This document shows, piece after piece, positions 44,901 through 54,580 of a DNA stretch of 64,000 nt. Where the stretch lies: assembly GCA_023421115.1 (NCBI GenBank), contig JAEZUI010000270.1, positions 1 through 64,000 of the forward strand, given 5' to 3'. The position numbers and the translations under genes are program-made. How positions within the stretch are numbered: position 1 is the first letter of the stretch; each line of letters begins with the position of its first letter. The DNA is from Bacillota bacterium. Its GTDB lineage: Bacteria > Bacillota > Clostridia > Acetivibrionales > Acetivibrionaceae. The notes beneath the pieces are model-generated. The model was not told the DNA's origin, made no database searches, and saw only the letters and a list, made by a program, of their open reading frames with translations.

Positions 44901-47900
44901 CCACCTTAGAGTTGTTCCCTGGATTGATGGCAAAACCTTTTACAAGGGCTTTTGAATCTTTTATATCAACACTTTCAATGCTTATCTTCGGTACTTTTCC
45001 AAGTCCGTATATGCCGACGTCAAATTCATTTTTATTTGCAACCTTTGAAGCCTCAAAGCTCCATGTACCTTCCTCAGGCTCAAGGAGTGCAATAAGCATA
45101 CCCCAGTCGTGATAGGATACAAAAACATTAGGGCTGTCTACTCCATAACTCTTGCCTGAAGGCGATCTCAAAAGAATTTCAGGCTCCTCCTCAGGATATG
45201 CAACTGTAAGAAGCACCCTACCAAGATCCTCTGCTGAATTTAAGCCTCCAACATCAAAATTGTAAACAACCTTGTTCTGATCTGGAATTGAAAATCCTTC
45301 GTTTACCTCAGCAGAGGCATATATTCTTGTGCTGCCATATTGTGCCCAAGGCGGAAGATAAATGTCATAGGAACTCACTTTCCCAACCTTCATACTGTGT
45401 TTTGAAGCAAACACACCTATCTCACCTATACCCCATGGTAGGCTGACGTATGCCTTAACCCCGTTACTCCCGTTTGTAAAACGTCCAAAATCAGCGTTTA
45501 CACTTCCCAGCCAGAAATCACTCGGTGGTATTCTCAACCTGAAGGAAAATTTGCCCCAACCTATTTTTTTATCTAAAACCGCGCCCTTTTCAACTCCGAT
45601 TTCCAGCTTTGATTTGCCGCTTACACTTGTACTGCCATTGTATTTGTAAACATATATTGTTACACGTCCTCTTACAAAATTCATTTCAATTCCTACATCG
45701 CCATAAAACCCCTGCCTTGTTATGGCAGCAACAATCTCTCCTCTTGCACAGCCTGAAACTACAGTTACATCGCCTTTTAATGCAATTCCGCAGTTTGTGA
45801 GGTCTATCCACATCAAGCCGTTTCCGCTAACTATATTTCCGCCTGAGGCATCCTTGAATCCTACTCCCACTTTTATTCTCATGCCGCTGTCAAACATATT
45901 TCTTACTTTTGAAGGTAATTCATAAGGAGGTCCAAACGCAATACCTCCTGTTATAGTCTTTATGTACAAACCCGAATTAGCTATGGGGATTCCGGTACCG
46001 GGTATTGAACAGGTAAATTCTGCTCTTCTAAGGCCAATGGGATATTCATCCGAACGGTTACCGAAACTTATTATTCCTTCAAAGCTACCTATTTCGGCAA
46101 TTGATATTGAAGCTCCTCCCTCTATATAGAAGTCATCCTTCCCTTCTATTTTAAAGTCAACATAGGAATTGCTTATTGTTACGGCATTTGAAATCTTAAA
46201 GGACGGAAGCCTGAAAGCTCCTCCTTTGAATTTTATTCCGTCACAATCCAGTTCCACTCCGTTCAAACCTACTGAAGCGCCTCCAAGCTCATCCGGAAGA
46301 GACAACATTGCTTTTTCAAAATTTATTCTTTTATCGAATATATCAAGAGATAAACCTGTAAGTTTAAGATTACAGCCGCCGATATCCTTTTTAATATCCG
46401 AAGCCGCAAATTCCCCGTGAAATTTACCGTCACTTGTTATATATGCATTTTTTATGCCCAGTCTCATATTATCCATATTGTCGGGAAGAACAAGCATCAA
46501 AGAGCCTATTTTTACCATATCCTTTTCAAATCCCAGATCCTTTACTTCCACTTTGAATCCGGCCAATGTGGTCTGGAACTGTGATGTTGTAGTATAAATC
46601 GCTTTTACTTTGCCGTTCCAACCCATTTCAAGTTTTCTTACATCAATTTTAAGTCCTTTGAAGCCTTCAGGATAGTTTTGAGGCAATGTAAGACTTCCAC
46701 TTAACGAAAGACCTTCCCTGCTCAATCCCACAGAAGTTGCCTTTACTTCAATTCCTCCCGGGAGTTCAAAGCTGACTTCATCTTCTACAACAGCGTCAAA
46801 ATCCTTTATTCCCCCAGATGAAAGGGTAAGTTTATTAAGTGTTATGGATTTGCTCCTTACGCTTTCAGGGAAAACATCTCCTAAAGCAAGGTTTCCTGTC
46901 ACAGAAAACATTAGATTTTTACCATTGTCACTAATAGCCTTTATAGCACCCTCAGTCAATACCAAGCTGTCAAAAAGTACGGTATTTATTCCCTCCATAC
47001 CGATATCAAGGTCTTTTATCTGCCCGTCTCTTCCAATTATAAAAGATTTTATATCCAGAACTTTTCCCTTAATGCCCTCAGGATAATTCTGATCAAGTGC
47101 AAGCTGTCCTCCTATTCCTGCACATTTTTCACCTTCGTATTCCCGGATATATATCTTTCCATTACTTATCCCGAAGCCTCCAAAGACTTTTGCATCACCT
47201 AAAGCAGCCTCAAAACTTCTGATATCTCCATCAAGTGATATTATGCAACTGTTGATAGTAAGAGTCTTGCCCTTAATACCTGACGGGAAGTTGTCACTTG
47301 TCCTTATGCTGCCTTTAATATCTATAGTACTTTCTTCACTATCACCTTTCTTAACTGCTAGTACGCCGTCCGTCAATTCAAAAAACCCAAACAACCCTGT
47401 ATTTATGCCCTCGGTCTTCATATCAAGAGCTTTTATTGTACCGTCTTCGCTAATTATGAAGGAGTTAACAACCAGAGGACATTGCTCGGTTGAATCACTT
47501 AAGCCCTTGAAATAGAACTGGCCTCCCACAGAAAACTCCATATCCTTGTTATCATTATGGTAAGCTGATACCTTGAGATTCTCAGTTATAATATACTCCC
47601 CAAAAAGCTCCGCTTTTTCTTTTTTACTTGTTGAGGCTTTGAATTCAAGGATTTCACCCTTTAAATCCATCTTAAAGGACTCAATTGCCAATTCCATAGA
47701 TTTTAATGCTCCAGGTACATTTTCAGGTAATAGTATCTTTCCGTCAACCTCTATCCTGATACCACTAACTGAATCCTTTAAAACCTTTACTGTGGTATCT
47801 TTAAGCTTTGTAACCCCCATGAAGTCCGCACTTTCAAAGGACAATGAGGAATCAAGGTTGACAATTTTCCCGCCTTTATCAAACTCGCAGGTATTTATTT

Positions 47901-50900
47901 TGATTTCCGCGCCTGAAAGGTCACCGGGCAAGTTATCGGGAAGGACAAGAACCCCACCTAGCCCTATTCTAAGATCGTCGTCATTTGCAGCAACTCCGAC
48001 AGTCCCGTTCCTCAATACCATCCCTTCTGCAAATTCAATATCTTTTGCCAGCTTGAGGTTTGCATCAACTACACTTATATCTCCGTCAAGCCCGATCCTC
48101 AAACTGTTTATCCCAAGCTTAAGTCCTGATAGAGCCTCAATTTCCATCTGCGGTAATACAATATTTCCAGAAAAGTCAAGCTCAACAGAAGTGTTTTCTT
48201 CCTTAACAAGCCCTACAGCTGAGTCTTCAAGTACAGTACCTCCGAGGAAGGAAAACTTATTGGGCAGAATTCCATTGATGTCCATTTCAATAAGCCTCGC
48301 ATCAGCGTCAACCGCAAGTTTGTTTATGTTGAGTTCCGCATCCTTTTCTCCTTCTATCATATCAGGTATAATAACACTTCCTGATATTTCGGCCCATATA
48401 CCTTTCTCGTCGTCCTTATACATAGAAACAGCCGCGTCCTTAAGCTGACTCATACCAATAAAAGGCGTCTGCCCAGGCAGCTCGGTCCCGATATCGAGCT
48501 CTTCAATTTCACCTTCACTGTTCATGACAAAACTTCTAATTTCCAATTCGAGAGTTTTAGCATATACCTCTCCGGCATCTATAGGAAGAAGAACAGTTCC
48601 TTTTACTTCAAGTTTCAGTTCTTTTTCATCAGAGGCATATATCCCTGCATATGCGTCACGAAGGCTGGTATTTCCTATAAAAGGCACCTTCCCCGAAATA
48701 TTTCTTCCAGCCTTTATCTCTTTAAAACCGCCATCCCTTCGGATTATTACCGATTCTGTATCAACGTAGAATTCCTTTAATTTTTTATACTTGTCAGACA
48801 CTTTGAATCTTCCTCCCACAAGCAGGTTGAAGTTTAATCCTGTCTCATCGGGAAGGAGCCTCAAGAAAGGGTCTGACATCTCAACGGCACTGCAAAAACT
48901 TATTTTGTCCTTCAGTAAACCCTTAGATGCTATGCTTGATATCTTACCCCTATTGTCTATGATTATCTTCTCAATTAAAACCTTTTCACTTTTAAGACCC
49001 TTTATCATACCGGAAGACAATACATATTCACCGTTTACTTCAAAGCGTATACTCTGGCTCTTCTCATCAAATACTGATTTCACAAAAGAGTTTGTGAATT
49101 TATTGCCGTAACCGTCATCAATTTCCAAAAGCTGACCTTCAACAGCTTTGGTATCAATCTCCTGCTCAGGAATTCCAATTGTTTCAAAGTCAAAGTTTGT
49201 ATCCTCGTCATATAAACCGCAGGCCGATATTACTTCAAAAGCTTCGAAATTACCATCCTCTTTCAGCTTTAGCTTATCTATCTTCACGCCCTGTCCAAGA
49301 GTAAGCAGGCTTACCAAACCCTCTGAATTCAGAAAACCGTCAAGCTTAAGGTGTGTGGTTTTTTCCCCGCTATCGTAGGTAAAATTCAGATAACCTTTGC
49401 TTAAGACTGCATTACCAGCAATCAAAGTGTTTATTTCATCTTCATTTCTCGCTCTTACACTAATAATATTTCCGTCCGGGTCAAGACTGCTCTCAATCAC
49501 AGACAGAGAAGAAATACCGAAATTACTGACGGCATCACCCTTAAGCAGGATTTCTCCTTTAAGTGAAAGCTCAAGTGTACCTTCAATATTACGGTAAATA
49601 TTGAGTTTGCTGTTTTCAAGGTCATAAGTGCCATTAATCAAACCCTTCACATTACCTGTTGAAATATCAACATCCACCATAAGACCATCTATGCTTATTT
49701 TCATAGAGGAAACTTCAAGTGTATTGCTGCTTACAAAGAAAGAACCATAGCCGGGCTTAACAAAAGCTTTCGGCATATTTCCCTCATTGCACTCGAGCAT
49801 ACCACCCTTTACTGGCACCTCGGACAGCTCTACTTTTATGGTATCTTTAGCCTCAATACTGCCTTTCTTAACAAGCATTTCCCCATCCTTAAACGTCAGG
49901 GAATCAATTTTTAATCCTGAATTCTCGCATTCAAGCCAACTAAACTTTTCAAGTTCGTTTACTACTCCCTTATCCGATATCGAAAAATTACAAATCTTGA
50001 AGGTGCCAAATTTTCCTGCCACTTCGAGCTCTGCCTCATCAACAACAATAATGCCTTCTTTTATTATGCTTAAGCCATCCTTTATTAAATAGGTATTGCC
50101 GAATATTTTTAGCTTATAGTTCCCAGCTATCCTTCCGCCCTTTATAATGCCATCCTTTGACACTACAAGGTTTTTTACCAGCAATGAACTGCTGCTGATG
50201 TCCCCCTCTTCTCTGAAGCAATTTATATTTCCTGCATCAAGCATTCCGGCATTTATTACAAAGCTTCCCGATTGAAGGTAAGTCCCTGTAATGTCCTTAA
50301 GCAAAAAACCTCCTACACTATATTCTTCAATTTTTTCCTCGGATATTGAGCTTTTTATTATACCACCTTGCGGAGGTGATGAAAGCTTTACATCAAAATA
50401 GGCAATTTCCCTGTCGTATCCAAAGGGTTTATAATAAGCCTTCTTTATCACCAATCCATTGTGTGAAATATAAAGACCTTCACATCTTAACTTCATTCCG
50501 TCTGCATTTACCTCAAAACGCATATCACTTCCGCCCGAAACAAACTGTCCATCCTCAAGCTTAAGATCTTTATCAAGCTTAATTTTACCGTCTTCGCTCG
50601 AAGTCGCCTTAAAATCCAGGCTCTCTGGAAGAACTAGCCATGCCCTGCTCTCTTCTTCGGGGCTGTTCATGATTTCAACTTTATAGCCACACACAATTTC
50701 CTCTATAAAGGTGTTTATAACAGGCATTTCCTTTCCGTCTATACGGAACGCTTTCTGATAAGTTCGTATATTGCCCGCCATATCGTTTAACCTTACAACA
50801 AGTAAATATGTACTGTCCGGTTTAAGATCTTTATAAGTATGGCTTGTCGATTGCCCTTTAATAAAATAGCTCCAATTGTCATCAACACCGTATTCCATTA

Positions 50901-53900
50901 TACCGGCACTTATATTAAATACACCTGTATTGTCCTTTGGTTCTCCCCATTCCATGGTTATACCGTTGCTGCCTGAAGCAAACACTTTAAGTTTTTCCTT
51001 CGTATTTCCAAGGTCTTCAAGCCACGGTTTCTCAATATCATAGGCAGCAGTCATCTCGTCCCACTGCACATTCCCGGAAAAGTCCTCCGCAAAAACAATT
51101 AACCGCACTTTTCCATGTTTCTTGTCTCCGTCTTCACTCAAATCAAAGTCAACCTTGAGATTTTCTGTTGTAAGGAAACTCTTTCTATATTCATACACCG
51201 CCTCTGCAACTGTATAAGGTTCCCCCTCCTCAATATCCTCCAACTGGTAGTAAAAAGCCTTTACACCGGTAAAATCAGCTGGCATATTCCATTCAAAAGA
51301 CACCTGTCCATTGTTATACCAATTGTTTTCTACGGGATGTGTAGCAGAGTTTATTTTCAAGAATTCAGGTGGCTTAGAATCAATTCTAAAATTGTATTCA
51401 GCAGGTTCCCTGGTTTTCCTTCCATTTCCCGAAACCAGATCAACATACAGCTTGTAATACTCTTCAACGGCATTATCCTCAAGCTCTCCAAATTCAATAA
51501 TTGAACCTGTAGTTGTCGCATCCTTTACAAGAACCTGCTCCCCTTTATAAAGGCTGTAACGGTATTCTTTAACTTCTAATACACCAGAGGTCCCTACTCC
51601 TATATTAAAAACAGCCTTCCTGTTGTTTACAGCATCATAAGCAGTACTTGCAAAGGGGTGGGTACTGCTTCTTATCTCTGGTTTTTGCGGATAATCCCCG
51701 TCAACTTTGATGCAAAGACTTTTGACCGGACTCCTGTTGCCTGCCATATCTACAGCATATATGTATATATAATTTATTCCCTTTTTCAAAGCTTCCAGCG
51801 GAATTACCTTAAAACTGCCACCCTCTGCTGCAACCTTTGTTTCGCTGACGCCTTCCCTTGTAGGACTGAAGGATATTGAATACAAATAGTGTGAAACCTC
51901 GGCAAGTTGGTCAACAAAATAGTCTTTAGCACTCACAAACAACAACAGTTTATCAAGCTCGGTATAGCCTCCGTCCTCAAGCTTCAGAAACTCAATACCT
52001 AAAGACTCCTTCAAATACGCCTCTGTGATTTCCGGAGCTTTTCTATCTATATAAACTGCTTCGCTTACAGTTGCAATATTTCCGGCATTATCACCCACTT
52101 CAAATTTTATATCTGTGATGCCTTCCTTGACCACAACAGCAGTTTTTCCGGATACCCATTCCCCTCCATCAAGTGAATAGCGCATGGTGCTTTCGTTTAT
52201 GCCTGAAAGCTTATCTCTTGCATTACACGAGACTTCCACTTTTTCGTAAGGAACCGGACTACTAGGATTATTGAGTTCAAGAACTGGAATACTCCTGTCT
52301 ATTCTTACAGGACCCTCTTTAATTGTAACATTACCAAAACTGTCTGTTGCCTTGAACTTTACAACAGTTTCCTTCTCGTCTGTAATTACAAGCTCGTTTC
52401 CCATTTGCCAGTTTAGTCCGTCAATGCTGTATTCGAGACTTTCAATACCTGAAAAAGAATCATATACGTCAGCAGAAACAGATATGCTTTCTCTATTCTT
52501 CCATGCTTCATCAGTACCTTTTATAAACACTTCAGGTGCATCAACATCAAGCATAACAGATATAATTCCTGATGTTGTCTTGTTTGTAGCCCTGTCAATA
52601 GCTTCCACCTCAAGCATCCAGCTACCGCTTTTGTCAAGTTCTATTCTGTCTTCATTAATCCATTCCCCATTGTTGACCCTGTATCTTAAAATTTCTATAC
52701 CTGATATGGTATCCTCGGAAATCAGGGTGAAGGTAGTAGGCTTTTTATTGTATTTATATGGATTTACAGTGCTTTTAATCTCAAGGTCATTATGGTCCTT
52801 GATGGTGATTTGAGGAAATGTCCTGTCTATCTTTATAGTGATGGTTTTCCGGGCAACATTCCCCCATATATCACTGACCCTTACATAGAAAGTACTTTCT
52901 CCTTCCCTCGATACTGTTATTTCGTCTCCTTCCTCCCACGTTATCCCGTCCGTACTTATTTCAATCCTGCCGACTTCCGACAGGGTATCCACTGCATAAA
53001 CAGAAACGGCAACGGTCTTTTCATTGGTCCAATTCCCGTCCGTTCCTATAAAGGTAACTTCCGGCGGATCCACATCAACAACAACAGACAGTATACCTGA
53101 ATTAATACAATTATCCGCCTTGTCAAAAGCTTCGAACTCTATGTTCCATTTACCGCTTTCATTTATCTGTACTGACTTTCCCAAAATCCAGTCACCATTA
53201 TTCAAACGGTATTTTATGCTTTCTATCCCTGAAAGCTCATCAAATGCACTGGCATTAACGGTATATGACTTATTTGTTTTTATTGGTACAAGGTTGTTTG
53301 TTTCAAGGGTTTTTCCCGATATGTCACGAAGGCTTATAACGGGCTTTGTCCTGTCAATCCTTACGGTATAGTTTATTTCCGATTCATTTCCAAGTTCATC
53401 TGTAGCTTTTATAAAAAAGGGCGTTTCTCCTTCGTCGGATACAGTAAAAACAATACTACCTTCCGGGGCTTCCTCTATGCTTGAATTATTTACAGAGTAT
53501 TGAACTCTTTTAACGTATGTCAGCTCATCAACTGCCCTAAGGTTAACCTCACAGGTTTCAACACTCTGCCAATTCTCATTCATGTCTTCGGCCATCCGTG
53601 GGCCTTCCCTATCTATAATAACCGTTACACCTTTTTCATCGGAATAGTTATCGTACTTTCCCACACCTCTGAACAAGATATTGTATAAGCCGTCTTCTGT
53701 AACATCTAACGTTGAGCCTGTAGTCCAGTCTCCGTCATTTATTCTGTATTCAAATCCCTTGCTTCCCTCAGCGCTATTACCTGAAGCAGTTATCCTAACT
53801 GGTTCAGTGTATTTCCATGTTATATCGCTAGTGTTCTGAGAATTAAATGTTTTACCTTTATCGTCGGCAATTTGGGTTACATCCTGCAAGGTTCGGTCAA

Positions 53901-54576
53901 TAATAACGGTGGTTTTAATCGGCTTGGAATAGTTTCCCGCATTGTCATATGCACGGAAAGCAACTTCATACACTCCTTCGGTACTTAACTTCAACTCATT
54001 ACCGTTAGTCCATGTTCCTGAATTTATAGAGTATTGAAACCCTTTCACTCCTGATATGTCTTTTACACCTACAGGATAAACATCCTCAGCATGAGGAGTC
54101 AATTTAACACCTTCGGTAAAATTTTTAACAAGTCCCGTCGCATCGGTACCATCTACTAGAATATTCTCCATTACAGGAGAAGTTTTATCAATGTATATTG
54201 TTGTTGATGCAGATTCTGTTATATCCCTATGCTTTGTTCTATACTTCCATGTAGGAATAAGTCCTCCTATTTTATATCGTTCCTGGTATTCTTCATCCAT
54301 AGAAATTGAATAATGTATAGAAGTTATTCCTTCATTTGAAATAGCCTTCCACGTGCTATATTCTTGTTTTGAAACGGAATTTACGCTATGATCACCGTCA
54401 TAACATTGCGGTTTTACAGACACATCCCAATTAACCCATTTACCTTCAGAACCTGAAGGTGATTGCAGTACTACAAGATTTGCAAACACAGTAGTCTGAA
54501 ACAGACATATTCCTGCAAATATTATCATTAAAACCGATAAATTCTTTATATTCCGCAACACATTCACCCCTCTCAC
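41911..54576 (-). CDS. giant SLH-anchored surface protein with Ig-like and novel repeats
   Basis: 4221 residues with a signal peptide (NLSVLMIIFAGICLFQTTVFA). Then follow about nine Ig-like/OmpL47-type repeats (residues about 130-1000: recurring IDRTKP, YRLNNGDW, EFEAFDKAGN), FN3-like modules (about 1000-1290), a region of about 20 repeats of unknown family (about 1300-2870), a beta-rich region, another FN3, two IPT/TIG domains, a DUF11-like domain (SDIAVSISTGKNIYLKGQTI), and three SLH domains at the end (GYSDGTIRPD, GFKDGTFRPD, GYEDGTFRPD). SLH domains hold it to the cell-wall polymer. The start is a GTG (54576); nearby GTG/TTG codons behind GAGAGGGG are equally possible. It is 4 bases from the M23 peptidase gene and shares its transcript. 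Confidence 0.9.
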   Translation of the reverse strand: MRGVNVLRNIKNLSVLMIIFAGICLFQTTVFANLVVLQSPSGSEGKWVNWDVSVKPQCYDGDHSVNSVSKQEYSTWKAISNEGITSIHYSISMDEEYQERYKIGGLIPTWKYRTKHRDITESASTTIYIDKTSPVMENILVDGTDATGLVKNFTEGVKLTPHAEDVYPVGVKDISGVKGFQYSINSGTWTNGNELKLSTEGVYEVAFRAYDNAGNYSKPIKTTVIIDRTLQDVTQIADDKGKTFNSQNTSDITWKYTEPVRITASGNSAEGSKGFEYRINDGDWTTGSTLDVTEDGLYNILFRGVGKYDNYSDEKGVTVIIDREGPRMAEDMNENWQSVETCEVNLRAVDELTYVKRVQYSVNNSSIEEAPEGSIVFTVSDEGETPFFIKATDELGNESEINYTVRIDRTKPVISLRDISGKTLETNNLVPIKTNKSYTVNASAFDELSGIESIKYRLNNGDWILGKSVQINESGKWNIEFEAFDKADNCINSGILSVVVDVDPPEVTFIGTDGNWTNEKTVAVSVYAVDTLSEVGRIEISTDGITWEEGDEITVSREGESTFYVRVSDIWGNVARKTITIKIDRTFPQITIKDHNDLEIKSTVNPYKYNKKPTTFTLISEDTISGIEILRYRVNNGEWINEDRIELDKSGSWMLEVEAIDRATNKTTSGIISVMLDVDAPEVFIKGTDEAWKNRESISVSADVYDSFSGIESLEYSIDGLNWQMGNELVITDEKETVVKFKATDSFGNVTIKEGPVRIDRSIPVLELNNPSSPVPYEKVEVSCNARDKLSGINESTMRYSLDGGEWVSGKTAVVVKEGITDIKFEVGDNAGNIATVSEAVYIDRKAPEITEAYLKESLGIEFLKLEDGGYTELDKLLLFVSAKDYFVDQLAEVSHYLYSISFSPTREGVSETKVAAEGGSFKVIPLEALKKGINYIYIYAVDMAGNRSPVKSLCIKVDGDYPQKPEIRSSTHPFASTAYDAVNNRKAVFNIGVGTSGVLEVKEYRYSLYKGEQVLVKDATTTGSIIEFGELEDNAVEEYYKLYVDLVSGNGRKTREPAEYNFRIDSKPPEFLKINSATHPVENNWYNNGQVSFEWNMPADFTGVKAFYYQLEDIEEGEPYTVAEAVYEYRKSFLTTENLKVDFDLSEDGDKKHGKVRLIVFAEDFSGNVQWDEMTAAYDIEKPWLEDLGNTKEKLKVFASGSNGITMEWGEPKDNTGVFNISAGIMEYGVDDNWSYFIKGQSTSHTYKDLKPDSTYLLVVRLNDMAGNIRTYQKAFRIDGKEMPVINTFIEEIVCGYKVEIMNSPEEESRAWLVLPESLDFKATSSEDGKIKLDKDLKLEDGQFVSGGSDMRFEVNADGMKLRCEGLYISHNGLVIKKAYYKPFGYDREIAYFDVKLSSPPQGGIIKSSISEEKIEEYSVGGFLLKDITGTYLQSGSFVINAGMLDAGNINCFREEGDISSSSLLVKNLVVSKDGIIKGGRIAGNYKLKIFGNTYLIKDGLSIIKEGIIVVDEAELEVAGKFGTFKICNFSISDKGVVNELEKFSWLECENSGLKIDSLTFKDGEMLVKKGSIEAKDTIKVELSEVPVKGGMLECNEGNMPKAFVKPGYGSFFVSSNTLEVSSMKISIDGLMVDVDISTGNVKGLINGTYDLENSKLNIYRNIEGTLELSLKGEILLKGDAVSNFGISSLSVIESSLDPDGNIISVRARNEDEINTLIAGNAVLSKGYLNFTYDSGEKTTHLKLDGFLNSEGLVSLLTLGQGVKIDKLKLKEDGNFEAFEVISACGLYDEDTNFDFETIGIPEQEIDTKAVEGQLLEIDDGYGNKFTNSFVKSVFDEKSQSIRFEVNGEYVLSSGMIKGLKSEKVLIEKIIIDNRGKISSIASKGLLKDKISFCSAVEMSDPFLRLLPDETGLNFNLLVGGRFKVSDKYKKLKEFYVDTESVIIRRDGGFKEIKAGRNISGKVPFIGNTSLRDAYAGIYASDEKELKLEVKGTVLLPIDAGEVYAKTLELEIRSFVMNSEGEIEELDIGTELPGQTPFIGMSQLKDAAVSMYKDDEKGIWAEISGSVIIPDMIEGEKDAELNINKLAVDADARLIEMDINGILPNKFSFLGGTVLEDSAVGLVKEENTSVELDFSGNIVLPQMEIEALSGLKLGINSLRIGLDGDISVVDANLKLAKDIEFAEGMVLRNGTVGVAANDDDLRIGLGGVLVLPDNLPGDLSGAEIKINTCEFDKGGKIVNLDSSLSFESADFMGVTKLKDTTVKVLKDSVSGIRIEVDGKILLPENVPGALKSMELAIESFKMDLKGEILEFKASTSKKEKAELFGEYIITENLKVSAYHNDNKDMEFSVGGQFYFKGLSDSTEQCPLVVNSFIISEDGTIKALDMKTEGINTGLFGFFELTDGVLAVKKGDSEESTIDIKGSIRTSDNFPSGIKGKTLTINSCIISLDGDIRSFEAALGDAKVFGGFGISNGKIYIREYEGEKCAGIGGQLALDQNYPEGIKGKVLDIKSFIIGRDGQIKDLDIGMEGINTVLFDSLVLTEGAIKAISDNGKNLMFSVTGNLALGDVFPESVRSKSITLNKLTLSSGGIKDFDAVVEDEVSFELPGGIEVKATSVGLSREGLSLSGSLTLPQNYPEGFKGLKIDVRKLEMGWNGKVKAIYTTTSQFQTTLAGFKVEVKDLGFEKDMVKIGSLMLVLPDNMDNMRLGIKNAYITSDGKFHGEFAASDIKKDIGGCNLKLTGLSLDIFDKRINFEKAMLSLPDELGGASVGLNGVELDCDGIKFKGGAFRLPSFKISNAVTISNSYVDFKIEGKDDFYIEGGASISIAEIGSFEGIISFGNRSDEYPIGLRRAEFTCSIPGTGIPIANSGLYIKTITGGIAFGPPYELPSKVRNMFDSGMRIKVGVGFKDASGGNIVSGNGLMWIDLTNCGIALKGDVTVVSGCARGEIVAAITRQGFYGDVGIEMNFVRGRVTIYVYKYNGSTSVSGKSKLEIGVEKGAVLDKKIGWGKFSFRLRIPPSDFWLGSVNADFGRFTNGSNGVKAYVSLPWGIGEIGVFASKHSMKVGKVSSYDIYLPPWAQYGSTRIYASAEVNEGFSIPDQNKVVYNFDVGGLNSAEDLGRVLLTVAYPEEEPEILLRSPSGKSYGVDSPNVFVSYHDWGMLIALLEPEEGTWSFEASKVANKNEFDVGIYGLGKVPKISIESVDIKDSKALVKGFAINPGNNSKVDVYLSDSMDSHMGIPAGTCQIDKKGAFSAQIDLMAFPNGEYYAWAVLTDDEDNPDVSDVYENTVKVELQRLSLKAVTGFVATDDGKGGISYMFEDTNGKNTKGFKLYIDNITKKEHIEINLGYITQNTLPGFDKGDIVKLEAAAYDYNGNEGERSSPIVIEIGAQKDNINTFIVEKIEDISICAGKSAVVKIDILNQNPVVTGGAYDYAAFKVLEIPDGLDINAGNYIKICSGTTATAFEIFASNDLEPGKYVINGILENMGNSSIVEEILINVKVSYDNISVKDTGTVFIIPSEGYEVEIHGENFNKHTKVFMGEREIEAEILDQNFMVVKVPEDASFGETELVVVGANKDSHKIKVEVIEPSYRLMLSKNETFINKGESDTVHVFAKSLNGYANDIQLSANDIPEGWKVYFETEAIKPDETGIMHIEVSQKAMGVYYLSVVSGTGEMAVLKVTVTEEEHNPYISKLSINRGVAGDKVKIYGGCFKPDGRVYLGDSVLILASIEDNVIEVVLPEGVHTGNISYRLNGEEYPGPKVNILTDIKLVVASGEPDSKGFYNTKPQVELYSMLQDNNGLNYSINGGEYKPYAGAFVVGQGINTVEAFINDENGKTISKGSWTIKYKEKEIDSLKESTTNTNKDTNTKINTNTIPKETTVEVSTQEIPAFVPSDIAVSISTGKNIYLKGQTIEYRIKFKNAANTASDEFRMVAGIPENTKVVDADGGEVKENIVVWTIPGLDGNLESEKILKVSVSDFSEQEILVSNYAVIESDKELLNKDKSTIPVMLRSFASGNVIHKAYIKGYSDGTIRPDNEITRAEVAAIFKDILGLDESEEGGIGYSDLKDGHWASGVIGAVTKAGIFKGFKDGTFRPDEMISRAELSTVISNYLKMDIAKPYKIDYPDIDGHWALNCIEEISRYNIVNGYEDGTFRPDVGVKRCEAVTMINRMLYRGPLKSVESTFADLEVSHWAYEDILEAAIDHNLTLDTEGNEIMNAEGHR

Positions 54577-54580
54577 ACTT

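Noticed and set aside
42617..53688. Many plus-strand open frames of 60-291 codons opposite the giant surface protein (for example 47573-48448)
   Set aside because: They lie antisense to a 4221-residue gene with clear signal peptide, repeats and SLH domains; they lack ribosome sites and any recognisable motif.
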